Of a stretch of 64,000 nt of DNA, positions 18,823-27,944 are shown in pieces; within the stretch, counting starts at the first letter, position 1; each line of letters begins with the position of its first letter. Under the pieces are notes generated by a model. That model worked only from the letters and a program-made list of their open reading frames with translations. It did no database searches and was not told the origin of the DNA. The stretch comes from Niveibacterium microcysteis (lineage in GTDB: Bacteria; Pseudomonadota; Gammaproteobacteria; Burkholderiales; Rhodocyclaceae). The stretch covers positions 3,348,001-3,412,000 of the forward strand of contig NZ_CP071060.1 of NCBI RefSeq assembly GCF_017161445.1. The letters run 5' to 3'. The position numbers and the translations under genes are program-made.

Positions 18823-21800
18823 TGCTCACCTCCGTTGTTGTCCGAATGTGCGGCGCCGCCCGAGAGCTTGCGCACCCGCGGTTCGTCCCAGCTGCCGTCC
18901 ACGGCGTACTCGTAGGTAAAGATCTTCTCGATCGGGTCGCGCAAGACCTTCTGCGCAAGATACGCCACCAGGCCGACCGCCGGGTTGAGCGTGCCGATCG
19001 CCGGCCCCAGCGCCGCCCCGAGCGCAACGGTTTCCGACAGCGTTGGCTGTACCTGAACCTGCAGCCGCTGGGTCTCCGCGCTCAGGTCCACACTACCGCG
19101 CATCGACACCTGCGCCGCGGGCCCGCGGATCGAGAGGTCTTCGGTCCGCATCACCCCATGGCTGATTTTCATGCTACCGGAAACGCTGTCGAAGGCGAAT
19201 CCTTCGGAAAACACGTCGCGGAAGTCCAGCGTGGCGCGGCGCGGCAGCGCCTGCAGGCTGAACACGCCGAGCAGGCGCCCCATGCCTGGATCGATCTTGC
19301 TGAACTGACCCGATGAGGCCTTGATATCGAAGCCGCCGGACAGCGAGGCGAGCTGCGGTGCCTCCGGCGCCCCTTGCCAGTCGAGGAAGCCTTTGGCGCT
19401 CACCTCACCCCGGCGCAGCAAGCCCGCATGGCCCAGCCGGCCCAGCAATGCGCCGGCATCGTGTGCATCCAGTTCGAAGCGCACCCGCGTATGCCCATCG
19501 ATGTAGGCACCGGTCATCGCCACCTTGCCGTCGTCGTTGCTCAACAGCAGTTCATCGAGCAACCAATCGTTCCCATCCGGCGTGCCGCGGAGGGTCAGCG
19601 CGCCCAGTTCGCGGGCGGCATGCGCAAACGACGCCACCTTGATGTCCAGCCGCGGCATCTGCCGCTCGCCACCGTTCACCTGCTCAACCAGCGGCAATGT
19701 GCGGCGCTGCGCGGGCAACAGCGCAAGGCGAGATAGCCGCCCCTGCACACGCCCTGCACCCGCCATGTCGATAGAAACGTCGCCTTCGGCTGCCGGGCCC
19801 TTCAACTGCCCCTGCCACAGCGTACCGGTACGCTGGGCAGTGAAGCCCTGATCGTGGAAGCGCAGACCCTTGAGCACCAGATCGCCGGCACGCACGTCGA
19901 TGCTGTCGAAAGGCGGCGCACCCTCGTCATAGCCAGAACGCCCGATCGCGCTGCGCCACGCGTCGAGGTCAAGGCGATCGAGTCGCGCACGCAGCGCCAG
20001 CCCGTGCGCCGGAAGGCTGGCCTCGGCGCCGCCAAGTGCCAGCACACCTTGCTCGATCTGCAAACCCTCGGGGCGATCGAAGAGTTCGAACCTGACCCGC
20101 GCACGCCCGGCCAATCCGCCCTCCACCTGCTGCCGACCCTGCTGCCCGCTACCCGACCAGCGCCAGTCCAGATGCATCGGCTGCACCTGGCTGGCGGGTT
20201 TGTTGAACGGTTCGGGCAGGCTGGATGCCACGCCGAGCAAGCTGGTGTCGAGCGCAAGGCTGACATCGTGTTCGCGCGTTACGACGCGCGCCGTGACCGG
20301 CGTTTCCCCCGCGAGGTGATCCCATACCGGCGAAGGGAACTGACTCGCCAGATGCCGCACCGCGACGCTGCCGCGCGCCTCGATCTCGATGGCGCCATCG
20401 CGCCGGGTATCACCGCGCACCTTGACCGGTGTGCCGAGGAACAAGCCGCTCGCCTCGGGAATCGCGAAGCGCGACTCGGTGAAGCTGAAGCGCCCGCTGG
20501 CAGACGAGAGTTCCGGCAAGCCCGGCAGCAGACGCAGCCGGTTGTCGGCAAACCGGAATTCGCCCTCGGTCGTGGTCTTCACTGGATCGGCCAGGGGCAC
20601 GGCGAGATGCAAACTCAGCGCACCATCGCCCACCGCCTCGACGCCGCGCGTGAAATAGCCGACGCTCGCGGCGATGGGGCTGGCGTTGAGAAACTGCAGA
20701 AACTCCCGCGTCGGGCCGGCGGCATGGCCATCCACCACCAGATGCCCCTGGTTCAGGTCGGCGACCACCGCCTTCACCTTCGATACGTTTGCGCCGAACA
20801 CCTTGCCGCGATCGGCGTCGATTTCCATCCGCGCGCGGTTGAAGTGCAGCGAGCCGTCGATGTCGTCGATTGCGGGCCAAGCCGGCGCGTAGGCAAGCCT
20901 TGAACCGCGCACACGCGCGTCGACGGTGAAGGCGCCCTTCGGATCGTCGGTAAACGGGAAATGCGCCAGATCGCCGCGCAACACCAGTCGCGCATCCTCG
21001 GCCACACCACCGGTGATCGCATCGCGCAGCCAGTGCCGCACGTCGGCGGCCACCACCAACGGCATGTAGCGCCACACGGCGCGGCCGTCGGCGCGGCTCA
21101 GCTGGGCGGTGATGTCGATCTCGCCGGGCCCGGTGCCGCGCGTGCGCCACACACCACTTGCGCTGCCCGCCGCATCGGCGTTGCTGAAGCGGCCATCGGT
21201 CAGGCGTACGCTGGCTTCGCCTTTGCGCAGCGTCCAGTCGCCAACAAAAGCGGCTTCGTCGATCGGGATCTCGCCTTGCTCGAACACCGCTGGCAGCGCG
21301 ATCTCGCCCTTGGCGACGCTGAGGTCGTAGCGCCCGCCGCGCTCATTCGCTTCCAGCGAACCCGACCAACCGTCGCCGCCAGGCCAGAGGCCGTGTGGCG
21401 CAAGCCCGAGCCCCTTGAAGCGGGTGGCAACCCGATACTGCGCGGGCACGCCGTCTTCACCGGTCCAGGCAAGCTTGATCTGCTCGAACACGCCGTGCGG
21501 CGCGAGCACTTGCAAGCGGTCGCGCCACGCAGAAGGCAGCGGCAGGTGCGCGGCCATGGCAGCCAGGGCGCCCACATCCAGCTGGGTTGCAGAAAACTCG
21601 CCATGCGCCGGCTTGCCGCCTTCGGCCGCGCTGCGCTCCAGATGGAAGCTGGCCGGGGCAAGCGCCTGCCCCGCACCGGTATGAAGCGCCAATTCGCGCC
21701 CACCAATCAGCCAGGTGCCACCCCGCCGCGCCGCTTCGAGATGGCCGGTCAGGCGGCGCAGCGAGAGCGCGCCGAGCCGGTCGCCGAACAGCAGTTTTAC

Positions 21801-22679
21801 ATCACGCAACGCAAGCTCGCTGACGGCTGCGACCGGCGCCCCGGCCTCCAGCGTCAGCCACAGCCGCGTGCCGCCAACGCCGCTTGCCACATGCATCGGC
21901 CAGTCGAACCACGGGTGCCAGGCAGCGAAATCGGCACGATCGACGCTTGCATAGAGCTGGCCGGACCAATGGTCCGCCGTGCTGCCGCGCTCACCTTCCA
22001 GCCGACCGCGCAGGTCGATCGGCGAGGCCAGCGCTATCGGCGGCTGCGCCGTCAGGCCGAATCGGTGCTCGCGGCCATCGTTCTCAAGGCGCAGGTTCAG
22101 CTGCGTCATCGCCAGCGGGGGCGCACCGCGTTTCAGATCCACCCAGGTCAGCCGGGCCCCGCGAATCACGATGCTCGGCTGAGCGAAGACCCATTCGGTC
22201 AGCGCGTTGTGATCGGCCCCGCGAGTAGCAGGCAAGCCCTGCAAATGCACGGCGCCGTCGGTATCGCGCTGCAGGCTCAGCACCGGCCGATCGACGGTCA
22301 GCTGATGCAGGCGCACCGCGCCAACGAAGAGCGAACGCCACGACAAGGAAGCATCAACCGACGCGAGCCGAAGCGCTTCGGCGCCGTTGGCGTCGTGCAG
22401 CCGCAGGTCGTGCAGGCGCAGACGCGGGCGCAAGCCATCCCAATCGGCGTCGAGGCGTGCGAGCTTGACCGGCAGTCCAATCGCCAGTGACAGGCGCTGC
22501 TCGACCTGCGGGCGCCACTCACCTACGCGCGGCAGTACGGCATAGCGCAGGGCCAGCAGCGCAAGGCCAGCGATGAAGAAGGCCGCCACGGCCAGCCGCA
22601 CGGCCACGCGCACCCATGGGGTCTGCGCGCCAGCCGGGGCATAGCGGGAAAGCTGAAAGCGGAAATACGAAGGCAGCAT
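18819..22679 (-). CDS. yhdP: YhdP-family AsmA-like envelope protein
   Basis: A very large protein (1286 residues from MLPSYFRFQLSRYA). One N-terminal transmembrane helix (about residues 30-50, VAVRLAVAAFFIAGLALLAL) precedes a long periplasmic body of repeating beta strands. The C-terminus (AALGPAIGTLNPAVGLVAYLAQKVLRDPIEK) is the TIGR02099/YhdP hallmark. YhdP, TamB and YdbH are bridge-like proteins that move phospholipids to the outer membrane. The frame allows an upstream start at 22742; 22679 better places the helix near the N-terminus. Divergent from glnE. Confidence 0.93.
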   Translation of the reverse strand: MLPSYFRFQLSRYAPAGAQTPWVRVAVRLAVAAFFIAGLALLALRYAVLPRVGEWRPQVEQRLSLAIGLPVKLARLDADWDGLRPRLRLHDLRLHDANGAEALRLASVDASLSWRSLFVGAVRLHQLTVDRPVLSLQRDTDGAVHLQGLPATRGADHNALTEWVFAQPSIVIRGARLTWVDLKRGAPPLAMTQLNLRLENDGREHRFGLTAQPPIALASPIDLRGRLEGERGSTADHWSGQLYASVDRADFAAWHPWFDWPMHVASGVGGTRLWLTLEAGAPVAAVSELALRDVKLLFGDRLGALSLRRLTGHLEAARRGGTWLIGGRELALHTGAGQALAPASFHLERSAAEGGKPAHGEFSATQLDVGALAAMAAHLPLPSAWRDRLQVLAPHGVFEQIKLAWTGEDGVPAQYRVATRFKGLGLAPHGLWPGGDGWSGSLEANERGGRYDLSVAKGEIALPAVFEQGEIPIDEAAFVGDWTLRKGEASVRLTDGRFSNADAAGSASGVWRTRGTGPGEIDITAQLSRADGRAVWRYMPLVVAADVRHWLRDAITGGVAEDARLVLRGDLAHFPFTDDPKGAFTVDARVRGSRLAYAPAWPAIDDIDGSLHFNRARMEIDADRGKVFGANVSKVKAVVADLNQGHLVVDGHAAGPTREFLQFLNASPIAASVGYFTRGVEAVGDGALSLHLAVPLADPVKTTTEGEFRFADNRLRLLPGLPELSSASGRFSFTESRFAIPEASGLFLGTPVKVRGDTRRDGAIEIEARGSVAVRHLASQFPSPVWDHLAGETPVTARVVTREHDVSLALDTSLLGVASSLPEPFNKPASQVQPMHLDWRWSGSGQQGRQQVEGGLAGRARVRFELFDRPEGLQIEQGVLALGGAEASLPAHGLALRARLDRLDLDAWRSAIGRSGYDEGAPPFDSIDVRAGDLVLKGLRFHDQGFTAQRTGTLWQGQLKGPAAEGDVSIDMAGAGRVQGRLSRLALLPAQRRTLPLVEQVNGGERQMPRLDIKVASFAHAARELGALTLRGTPDGNDWLLDELLLSNDDGKVAMTGAYIDGHTRVRFELDAHDAGALLGRLGHAGLLRRGEVSAKGFLDWQGAPEAPQLASLSGGFDIKASSGQFSKIDPGMGRLLGVFSLQALPRRATLDFRDVFSEGFAFDSVSGSMKISHGVMRTEDLSIRGPAAQVSMRGSVDLSAETQRLQVQVQPTLSETVALGAALGPAIGTLNPAVGLVAYLAQKVLRDPIEKIFTYEYAVDGSWDEPRVRKLSGGAAHSDNNGGEQ

Positions 22680-22815
22680 CAGGGGCGGCGAATACAATCG
22701 AGGTACAGACGCACCCCACTCTGGCCTGTTCCGCGCCGCCACACCGGCTCCGCTTCGAACAGGCTATTGCACCGATGCGAACCCGAATTCTATTGGAAAC
22801 CCGACCCGAGGCCCC

Positions 22816-25500
22816 ATGGAAACCGTCGGCACACTGACTGAACGGCTTACGCCTGCACTCGCCGCGAGCCGCTACCTGCAACGCGAGCTTGCCGCGCGCC
22901 CCTGGCTGGCGCCCTTGCTGGAGGCATCAATCGACGCACCGATGGGCGCCGAGGCGATGCGCGACTTCCTCGCCCGCGAGGCGCCCGACGAGGCGCAGCT
23001 CAAACGTGGCCTGCGCCGCCTGCGCACCTGGGTGATCTGCCACACCGCGGCGCGCGACCTGCTGGGCCTCGCCCCGCTCGCAGAAGTCACCGAGACGATG
23101 ACGCGGCTCGCCGAGGTCTGCATCGCGCATGCGCACGACCAGCTCCACACCGGGCTCGCCGAGCGCCACGGCGCGCCGGCCTGCGCCGACGGCACGCCAA
23201 TGCGCATGGTGATCATCGGCATGGGCAAGCTGGGCGGACGCGAGCTGAACGTATCGTCCGACATCGACCTGATCTTCGCCTACCCGGAAGACGGCGACAC
23301 CACCGGCCCGCGGCCGTTGTCGCACTTCGACTTCTTCACCCGCCTCGGGCGCCAGATCATCGCTGCGATCGGCGAAGTCACCGAAGACGGCTTCGTGTTC
23401 CGTGTGGACATGCGCCTGCGCCCGAACGGTGACTCGGGCCCGCTGGTATCGAGCTTCGACGCGCTTGAGCACTACTTCATCGCACAAGGCCGTGAGTGGG
23501 AACGTTTTGCGTGGATCAAGGCACGCCCGCTGTGCGGTGAGCGGCTGGATGAGCTGGCCGACATCGTGCGCCCCTTCGTGTTCCGCAAGTACCTGGACTT
23601 CGGCGCAATCAACGCGATGCGCGCGCTGCATGCGCAGATCCGGGCGCAAGTCGCGCGGCGCGAAATGGCGACCAACATCAAGCTCGGGCCGGGCGGCATC
23701 CGCGAGATCGAATTCACTGCGCAGGTGTTCCAGATCATCCGCGGCGGCCGCGACGCAGGGCTGCAGATCAAGCCGACGATGCAGGTGCTCGAAGCGCTCG
23801 CCGACCGCGGCGTGCTCGACTATGGCGCCGTTACCGCGATGGGCGATGCCTATGTCTTCCTGCGCCGGCTCGAACACCGGCTGCAATACCTCGATGACGC
23901 ACAGACGCACGACCTGCCGGCGACGCCGGAAGACCGCGCGCGCATCGCGATCGCCATGGGCTTTGCGGACGAAGCCGCCATGGCGGCGGAGCTGGAGCAT
24001 CACCGTACAGTCGTCAGCGCCAGCTTCCAAGCCGCCTGCGGCGACCCGAACGAAGCCGACCACGCGCTCGATGAACTGTGGGATGCGACGATCACGCCGG
24101 AACATGTCGCGAACCGCTTCGAGGCGATGCAGTTCCGCAATCCGACCGCAGCGGCCGACCGCCTCGCGCAGATGCGCGAAGGCCACCGCTACCGCCAACT
24201 GCCGGAAAGCATCCGCGGCCGCGTCGACGCGCTGATCCCGCGCATCATCGAAGGCTGTGCTGCACAACCGAATCCGGACGACACGCTGGCGCGCATCCTC
24301 ACGCTGCTCGATGCCATCAACCGCCGCGGTGCCTACCTCGCGCTACTGCAGCAGTACCCGCAAGCCCTGCGTCGCCTGATGGAGCTGATGTCCGCATCGA
24401 GCTGGGCGGCGGACTACCTGACCACGCACCCGATCTTGCTCGACGAACTGCTCGACGCACGTCAGCTGGAAGAAGCGCCGGACTGGCCTGCCTTCGCCCA
24501 GCACCTGCGCGAACAGCTTGACGCAGCCGAACCGGATATCGAACGGCAAATGGATCTGATGCGCGAGCAGCACCATGCGCAGGTATTCCGCATCCTGCAC
24601 CAGGACATTGCCGGCAAATGGGAGGTGGAAGCGATCGGCGATCACCTCTCGGCGCTGGCCGATGTGGTGCTGGAGGAAACGCTGCGCCAGTGCTGGCGCA
24701 AGCTCAAGCAACGCCACCGCGAGACGCCGCGCTTTGCGGTGATCGGCTACGGCAAGCTGGGCGGCAAGGAGCTCGGCTATGCATCCGATCTGGACATCGT
24801 GTTCCTCTACGACGACGAAGATCCGTCCGCCTCCGAGAACTATGCCCGCCTCGCACAGCGCCTGCTGACCTGGCTATCTGCACGCACCTCAGCCGGCACC
24901 CTGTTCGACACCGACACCCGGCTGCGCCCCAACGGCGAATCGGGCCTGCTGGTCAGCGGCATCGATGCGTTCCGCAAGTACCAGGACGAATCGGCGTGGC
25001 TATGGGAACACCAGGCGCTGACACGCGCCCGTTTTGTCGCCGGCGATGCCGAAGTCGGTGCCAAGTTCGAACGCGCCCGCGAAGAACTGCTGCGCCGCCC
25101 GCGCGACCTCACGAAGCTGGCGGAAGAAGTGATCGCCATGCGGCGCAAGATGCTCGACCAACACGCAAGTCGCGACGCGAGCTTCAAGGTCAAGGACGAC
25201 ACCGGCGGCCTCATCGACTTCGAGTTCATCATCCAGTATCTCGTGCTGGGCCACGCCCACGCGCATCCGAAGCTGGTTGCCAACCTCGGCAACATCGCGC
25301 TCGCGCGGATCTCTGGGGAACTCGGTCTGGTCGACGCCGCCCATGCCAAAGCCGCGGCTGACGCCTATCGCACCCTGCGCCGCATGCAACACCGGCTGCG
25401 GCTCAACGGAGAGAAAGCACGGCTGCCGGAGGGCGCGGCCGAAGCCGAGCGTGAGGCAATCCGTACCTTGTGGATGGACGTATTCGGGCGGCCAGCCTGA
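22816..25500 (+). CDS. glnE: bifunctional glutamine synthetase adenylyltransferase/deadenylase
   Basis: 894 residues. GlnE adds AMP to glutamine synthetase and removes it by phosphorolysis, under control of PII proteins. Both nucleotidyltransferase domains are intact: GKLGGRELNVSSDIDLIFAY (about residue 137 onward) for the deadenylase, and GKLGGKELGYASDLDIVFLY for the adenylylase half. DMRLRPNGDSGPLVSSFDA and DTRLRPNGESGLLVSGIDA are the matching second motifs. Divergent from yhdP; a hairpin follows its stop. Confidence 0.97.
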   Translation: METVGTLTERLTPALAASRYLQRELAARPWLAPLLEASIDAPMGAEAMRDFLAREAPDEAQLKRGLRRLRTWVICHTAARDLLGLAPLAEVTETMTRLAEVCIAHAHDQLHTGLAERHGAPACADGTPMRMVIIGMGKLGGRELNVSSDIDLIFAYPEDGDTTGPRPLSHFDFFTRLGRQIIAAIGEVTEDGFVFRVDMRLRPNGDSGPLVSSFDALEHYFIAQGREWERFAWIKARPLCGERLDELADIVRPFVFRKYLDFGAINAMRALHAQIRAQVARREMATNIKLGPGGIREIEFTAQVFQIIRGGRDAGLQIKPTMQVLEALADRGVLDYGAVTAMGDAYVFLRRLEHRLQYLDDAQTHDLPATPEDRARIAIAMGFADEAAMAAELEHHRTVVSASFQAACGDPNEADHALDELWDATITPEHVANRFEAMQFRNPTAAADRLAQMREGHRYRQLPESIRGRVDALIPRIIEGCAAQPNPDDTLARILTLLDAINRRGAYLALLQQYPQALRRLMELMSASSWAADYLTTHPILLDELLDARQLEEAPDWPAFAQHLREQLDAAEPDIERQMDLMREQHHAQVFRILHQDIAGKWEVEAIGDHLSALADVVLEETLRQCWRKLKQRHRETPRFAVIGYGKLGGKELGYASDLDIVFLYDDEDPSASENYARLAQRLLTWLSARTSAGTLFDTDTRLRPNGESGLLVSGIDAFRKYQDESAWLWEHQALTRARFVAGDAEVGAKFERAREELLRRPRDLTKLAEEVIAMRRKMLDQHASRDASFKVKDDTGGLIDFEFIIQYLVLGHAHAHPKLVANLGNIALARISGELGLVDAAHAKAAADAYRTLRRMQHRLRLNGEKARLPEGAAEAEREAIRTLWMDVFGRPA

Positions 25501-25513
25501 GGCGTCACAGCGC

Positions 25514-25536
25514 GGGCGGCGCATTGCACGCCGCCC
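25514..25536. terminator. hairpin between convergent glnE and the 25546 gene
   Basis: An 8-bp perfect GC stem, GGGCGGCG / CGCCGCCC, around a 7-nt loop. No T tract follows on either strand, so it may be a weak or Rho-assisted terminator. Confidence 0.45.
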
Positions 25537-25545
25537 AAACAGCGC

Positions 25546-25980
25546 TTACTTCAGCTTCACGTAGCGGCCACGCAGCGCAACACCGGCCATCAGGCCGCCC
25601 GCATGGCATTCGAACTCGGTGTCGCTGACGAAGGGCTCTTTCTTGTAGTAGCTCTCGATGTCCACGACCGCGTCGGCGCCGAGTTTCTTCGCCTTCTCTT
25701 GCAGCTTGATCATCGCGGACAGGAAGGTCCAGTAACAGGCTTCCTCGTCGCTCTTGTTGAAGGCGTTGGTCTTGGTGTTGGCGACATCGTCACCGAGACT
25801 CTTGTCGACCTTGCCGTACTTCTGCTTGCCGAAATAGAACTTCACGCCGTCGTTCAGCTTGGCCTGCGCATCCGCGCGGTTCATCGCGTCCTGGATCGGC
25901 AGGTGCAGTTCGGTATCGCGTGCGCAGACCGGCGCGGCAAGGCTCACGGCCATCGCGGCCAGCAACAGTTGTCGTTTCAT
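25546..25980 (-). CDS. small secreted protein of a family often misnamed 'excinuclease ATPase subunit'
   Basis: 144 residues with a signal peptide ending at APVCA (about residue 20). The body carries HLPIQDAMN, VKFYFGKQKYGKV, KTNAFNKSDEEACYWTFLSAM, GADAVVDIESYY and TEFECHAGGLMAGVALRGRYVKL. Two cysteines (in EEACYW and EFECHAG) could form a disulfide. It has nothing to do with excinuclease; that label is a database artefact I recall for homologues. Function unknown. The start ATG 25980 has AAAGGAAAA upstream. Confidence 0.8.
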   Translation of the reverse strand: MKRQLLLAAMAVSLAAPVCARDTELHLPIQDAMNRADAQAKLNDGVKFYFGKQKYGKVDKSLGDDVANTKTNAFNKSDEEACYWTFLSAMIKLQEKAKKLGADAVVDIESYYKKEPFVSDTEFECHAGGLMAGVALRGRYVKLK

Positions 25981-26144
25981 CGTTTTCCTTTCCATGCGGG
26001 AAGCCGTGCTCCCCTTGTTCCAGATTCTTGCGCGCACGCCGAGGCAAACTGCAAATGGCATACCGCAGCCCGGCAAGCTTATACGTCCCTGCCCGTCGAT
26101 GTGGCGCGGCAATCTTTCGCACTGTGTCGCGAGTGCACAGCGAT

Positions 26145-26618
26145 TCAGGTGGCGTCGAGGGCGAACAAAATCCAATCCGATCGCCTCGCATCGCTATCTA
26201 CCCAACCCGCCAGCACCGACTCGACGCCGTCCAATGCCCAGTGGTCCGCCAACCGTGCGGCAAAGTCCCAGAAATCGTCGTCGGCCAGCATGCAGGTTGT
26301 TCGGATGATCTGTGGCCACTGCGCCGCCATCACCGACAAGCTGATCGCGGGCTGCGATTGCATGAAACCAAACGGCATCGTGGGTGCGCCATCAAGTACA
26401 TCGTTCAGCACGCCGAGCGTCTCGTTCACCGGCCCCAACGCACTCCCCAGGATCAAGCCGACCGGACCCGCGGGCACTTCAATCGACAACGCGCCGGCCA
26501 GCGCAAGTTCAGTCCAGCCCCCCAAGCGGCGCGGCACGGCCCCAAGCCGGGCCCGCAGACAGGCGCGAGCACCTGCCTCGTCGAAGGTATTGCGGCTTTG
26601 TTGGACGACGCGACTCAT
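26145..26618 (-). CDS. KS-like (chain-length-factor-like) protein, catalytic residues absent
   Basis: 157 residues from MSRVVQQSRNTFDE. Stretches such as LILGSALGPVNETLGVLNDVLDG and PMPFGFMQSQPAISLS resemble the N-terminal half of ketosynthases. There is no catalytic Cys-His-His set, and the protein is less than half a KS. Its start overlaps the stop of the true KS (26615) by ATGA. I infer a non-catalytic KS partner comparable to the chain-length factor encoded at 50517-51224. This is the last gene of the pigment locus; 164 bp without a recognisable gene follow. Confidence 0.6.
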   Translation of the reverse strand: MSRVVQQSRNTFDEAGARACLRARLGAVPRRLGGWTELALAGALSIEVPAGPVGLILGSALGPVNETLGVLNDVLDGAPTMPFGFMQSQPAISLSVMAAQWPQIIRTTCMLADDDFWDFAARLADHWALDGVESVLAGWVDSDARRSDWILFALDAT

Positions 26619-27667
26619 ACCCGGTGCTCCAGCACGCCAGCCCATACCTGACCGCCAAAACCCATCGCCAGCACGAGCGCCGGACGACCGTCCCAGCGCC
26701 GCGCCGTGGTAGATGGCGCGATGCCCAGAGCAGGGTCCGCGGCGTCAAAGCCCAACGTTGCCGGCATCCAGCCTTGGTCAAGGCAAGCCGTCAGCAACGC
26801 AATCTCTGCCGGGCCACTAGCGCCAAGGGTGTGGCCTATCAGGCCTTTGAACGACACACAGGGCGGCACCTCGTCAAACACGGCCCGCAAGCCGGCTGCC
26901 TCAGCGGATTCGGTCATCGGACTGCCCGCGCCATGCAGCTTGACGACACCAATATCAGCCGGGGCTCGGCCGGCGCGGCGCAGCGCCAGGCGAATCGCAG
27001 CTGCCACCGGTTCACCCGATGCATCGGCCGACGTTGGCCCGCTTCGGTCCAGCGCCGAGCCGCTCCCGCTCAGATGCCAGCCGGCGCCGTCGCGTGCATC
27101 GCAATCCAGTACGCCAATCGCCTCGCCGAGCATCAAGCCATCACGCTGTCGATCGAATGGCTTGCAGGGCGTCGACGAGAGTAGCTGCATGGCGGCGAAG
27201 CCCTGCCGCGTGAACGCATTGTCCAGTTCCAGTCCGATTACGCGCACCTGCCGGGCACGACCTGTAGCCAGCTCCACCTGCGCGGCATCGAGCGCGGCAA
27301 GGCCCGACACGCAAGCCACAGAAAAGCAACGCGGCGAAGCACTGATGCCCAGGCGATGGGCTATGCCCGCCGCGAAAGTCGGCGGCGACCCGGCCAGCAC
27401 ACCAACGCGCTCGGCGCGCTCGGCGCCCCCAATCTGCCAGGACGAGGAACCGATATTGAGCAAAGCGTCCGCCGGCGCCGGCAACGCCTGGGCAAGCAGA
27501 TCCAGGGCACCGTGAAGGCGATGCCCCCACTCACCTGCCAGCGGCATCGCTGCAAACGGGCGCCCTTCGCGCGACGCCAGCGCGCGTTCGCCCTCCAATG
27601 CGCAGTGCACCGCGTCGGCGAGACTCAAGCCTGCTGCCGAAACGAGCGCCCGGGCGGTGATCCTCAT
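26615..27667 (-). CDS. beta-ketoacyl-ACP synthase (DAR half of pigment locus)
   Basis: 350 residues, somewhat short for a FabF-type KS (about 400). The catalytic triad is visible: Cys in SVACVSGLAAL, His in VKLHGAGSPMTES, and His in KGLIGHTLGASGP. It condenses ACP-bound acyl chains. It overlaps the upstream ACP gene (ATGA) and the downstream KS-like gene (ATGA), forming an ACP-KS-KS-like module. The same KS sits beside ACP and ABC transporter genes in flexirubin clusters of Bacteroidetes, as I recall. A likely task is making a beta-keto acyl precursor for DarB. Confidence 0.85.
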   Translation of the reverse strand: MRITARALVSAAGLSLADAVHCALEGERALASREGRPFAAMPLAGEWGHRLHGALDLLAQALPAPADALLNIGSSSWQIGGAERAERVGVLAGSPPTFAAGIAHRLGISASPRCFSVACVSGLAALDAAQVELATGRARQVRVIGLELDNAFTRQGFAAMQLLSSTPCKPFDRQRDGLMLGEAIGVLDCDARDGAGWHLSGSGSALDRSGPTSADASGEPVAAAIRLALRRAGRAPADIGVVKLHGAGSPMTESAEAAGLRAVFDEVPPCVSFKGLIGHTLGASGPAEIALLTACLDQGWMPATLGFDAADPALGIAPSTTARRWDGRPALVLAMGFGGQVWAGVLEHRV

Positions 27668-27936
27668 GTCAGGCGCGGAGCCTTGTCCTGCAGGTAGTCG
27701 GCAAGCGATGCCACACTCGCGAGAATGCGCCGAGTCTCCTTGCTATCGGTCAGCCGAACCCCATAGCGCTTCTGCAGCGCCATCGAAAGCTGCAGCGCAT
27801 CGAGCGAATCGAGCGCCAGGCGCGCCTGCGGGCCGAAGATCGGTTCATCATCGCTCAAGGCTTCCGGCGGCAAGTCCTTCTCGCAGGTGTCGACGATCAG
27901 GCGCTTGAGCGCCACGGTCAGTTCATTCGTGCTCAT
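27664..27936 (-). CDS. acyl carrier protein (DAR half of pigment locus)
   Basis: 90 residues from MSTNELTVALKRL. The phosphopantetheine attachment serine is in LALDSLDALQLSM (DSL motif), and the C-terminal VASLADYLQD is ACP-like. It is the third ACP of the locus and lies far from the other two (49238-49758), directly before the KS at 26615. It probably carries intermediates of the resorcinol branch. It starts 8 bp after the ABC permease stop. Confidence 0.9.
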   Translation of the reverse strand: MSTNELTVALKRLIVDTCEKDLPPEALSDDEPIFGPQARLALDSLDALQLSMALQKRYGVRLTDSKETRRILASVASLADYLQDKAPRLT

Positions 27937-27944
27937 GGTTGTGT

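Noticed and set aside
20961..22490. 509-codon plus-strand frame opposite yhdP
   Set aside because: Shadow of yhdP; no start context, no motif.
25546..25980. UvrA/excinuclease subunit
   Set aside because: The name is a database artefact I recall for homologues. The protein is a 144-residue secreted protein without any ATPase motif.
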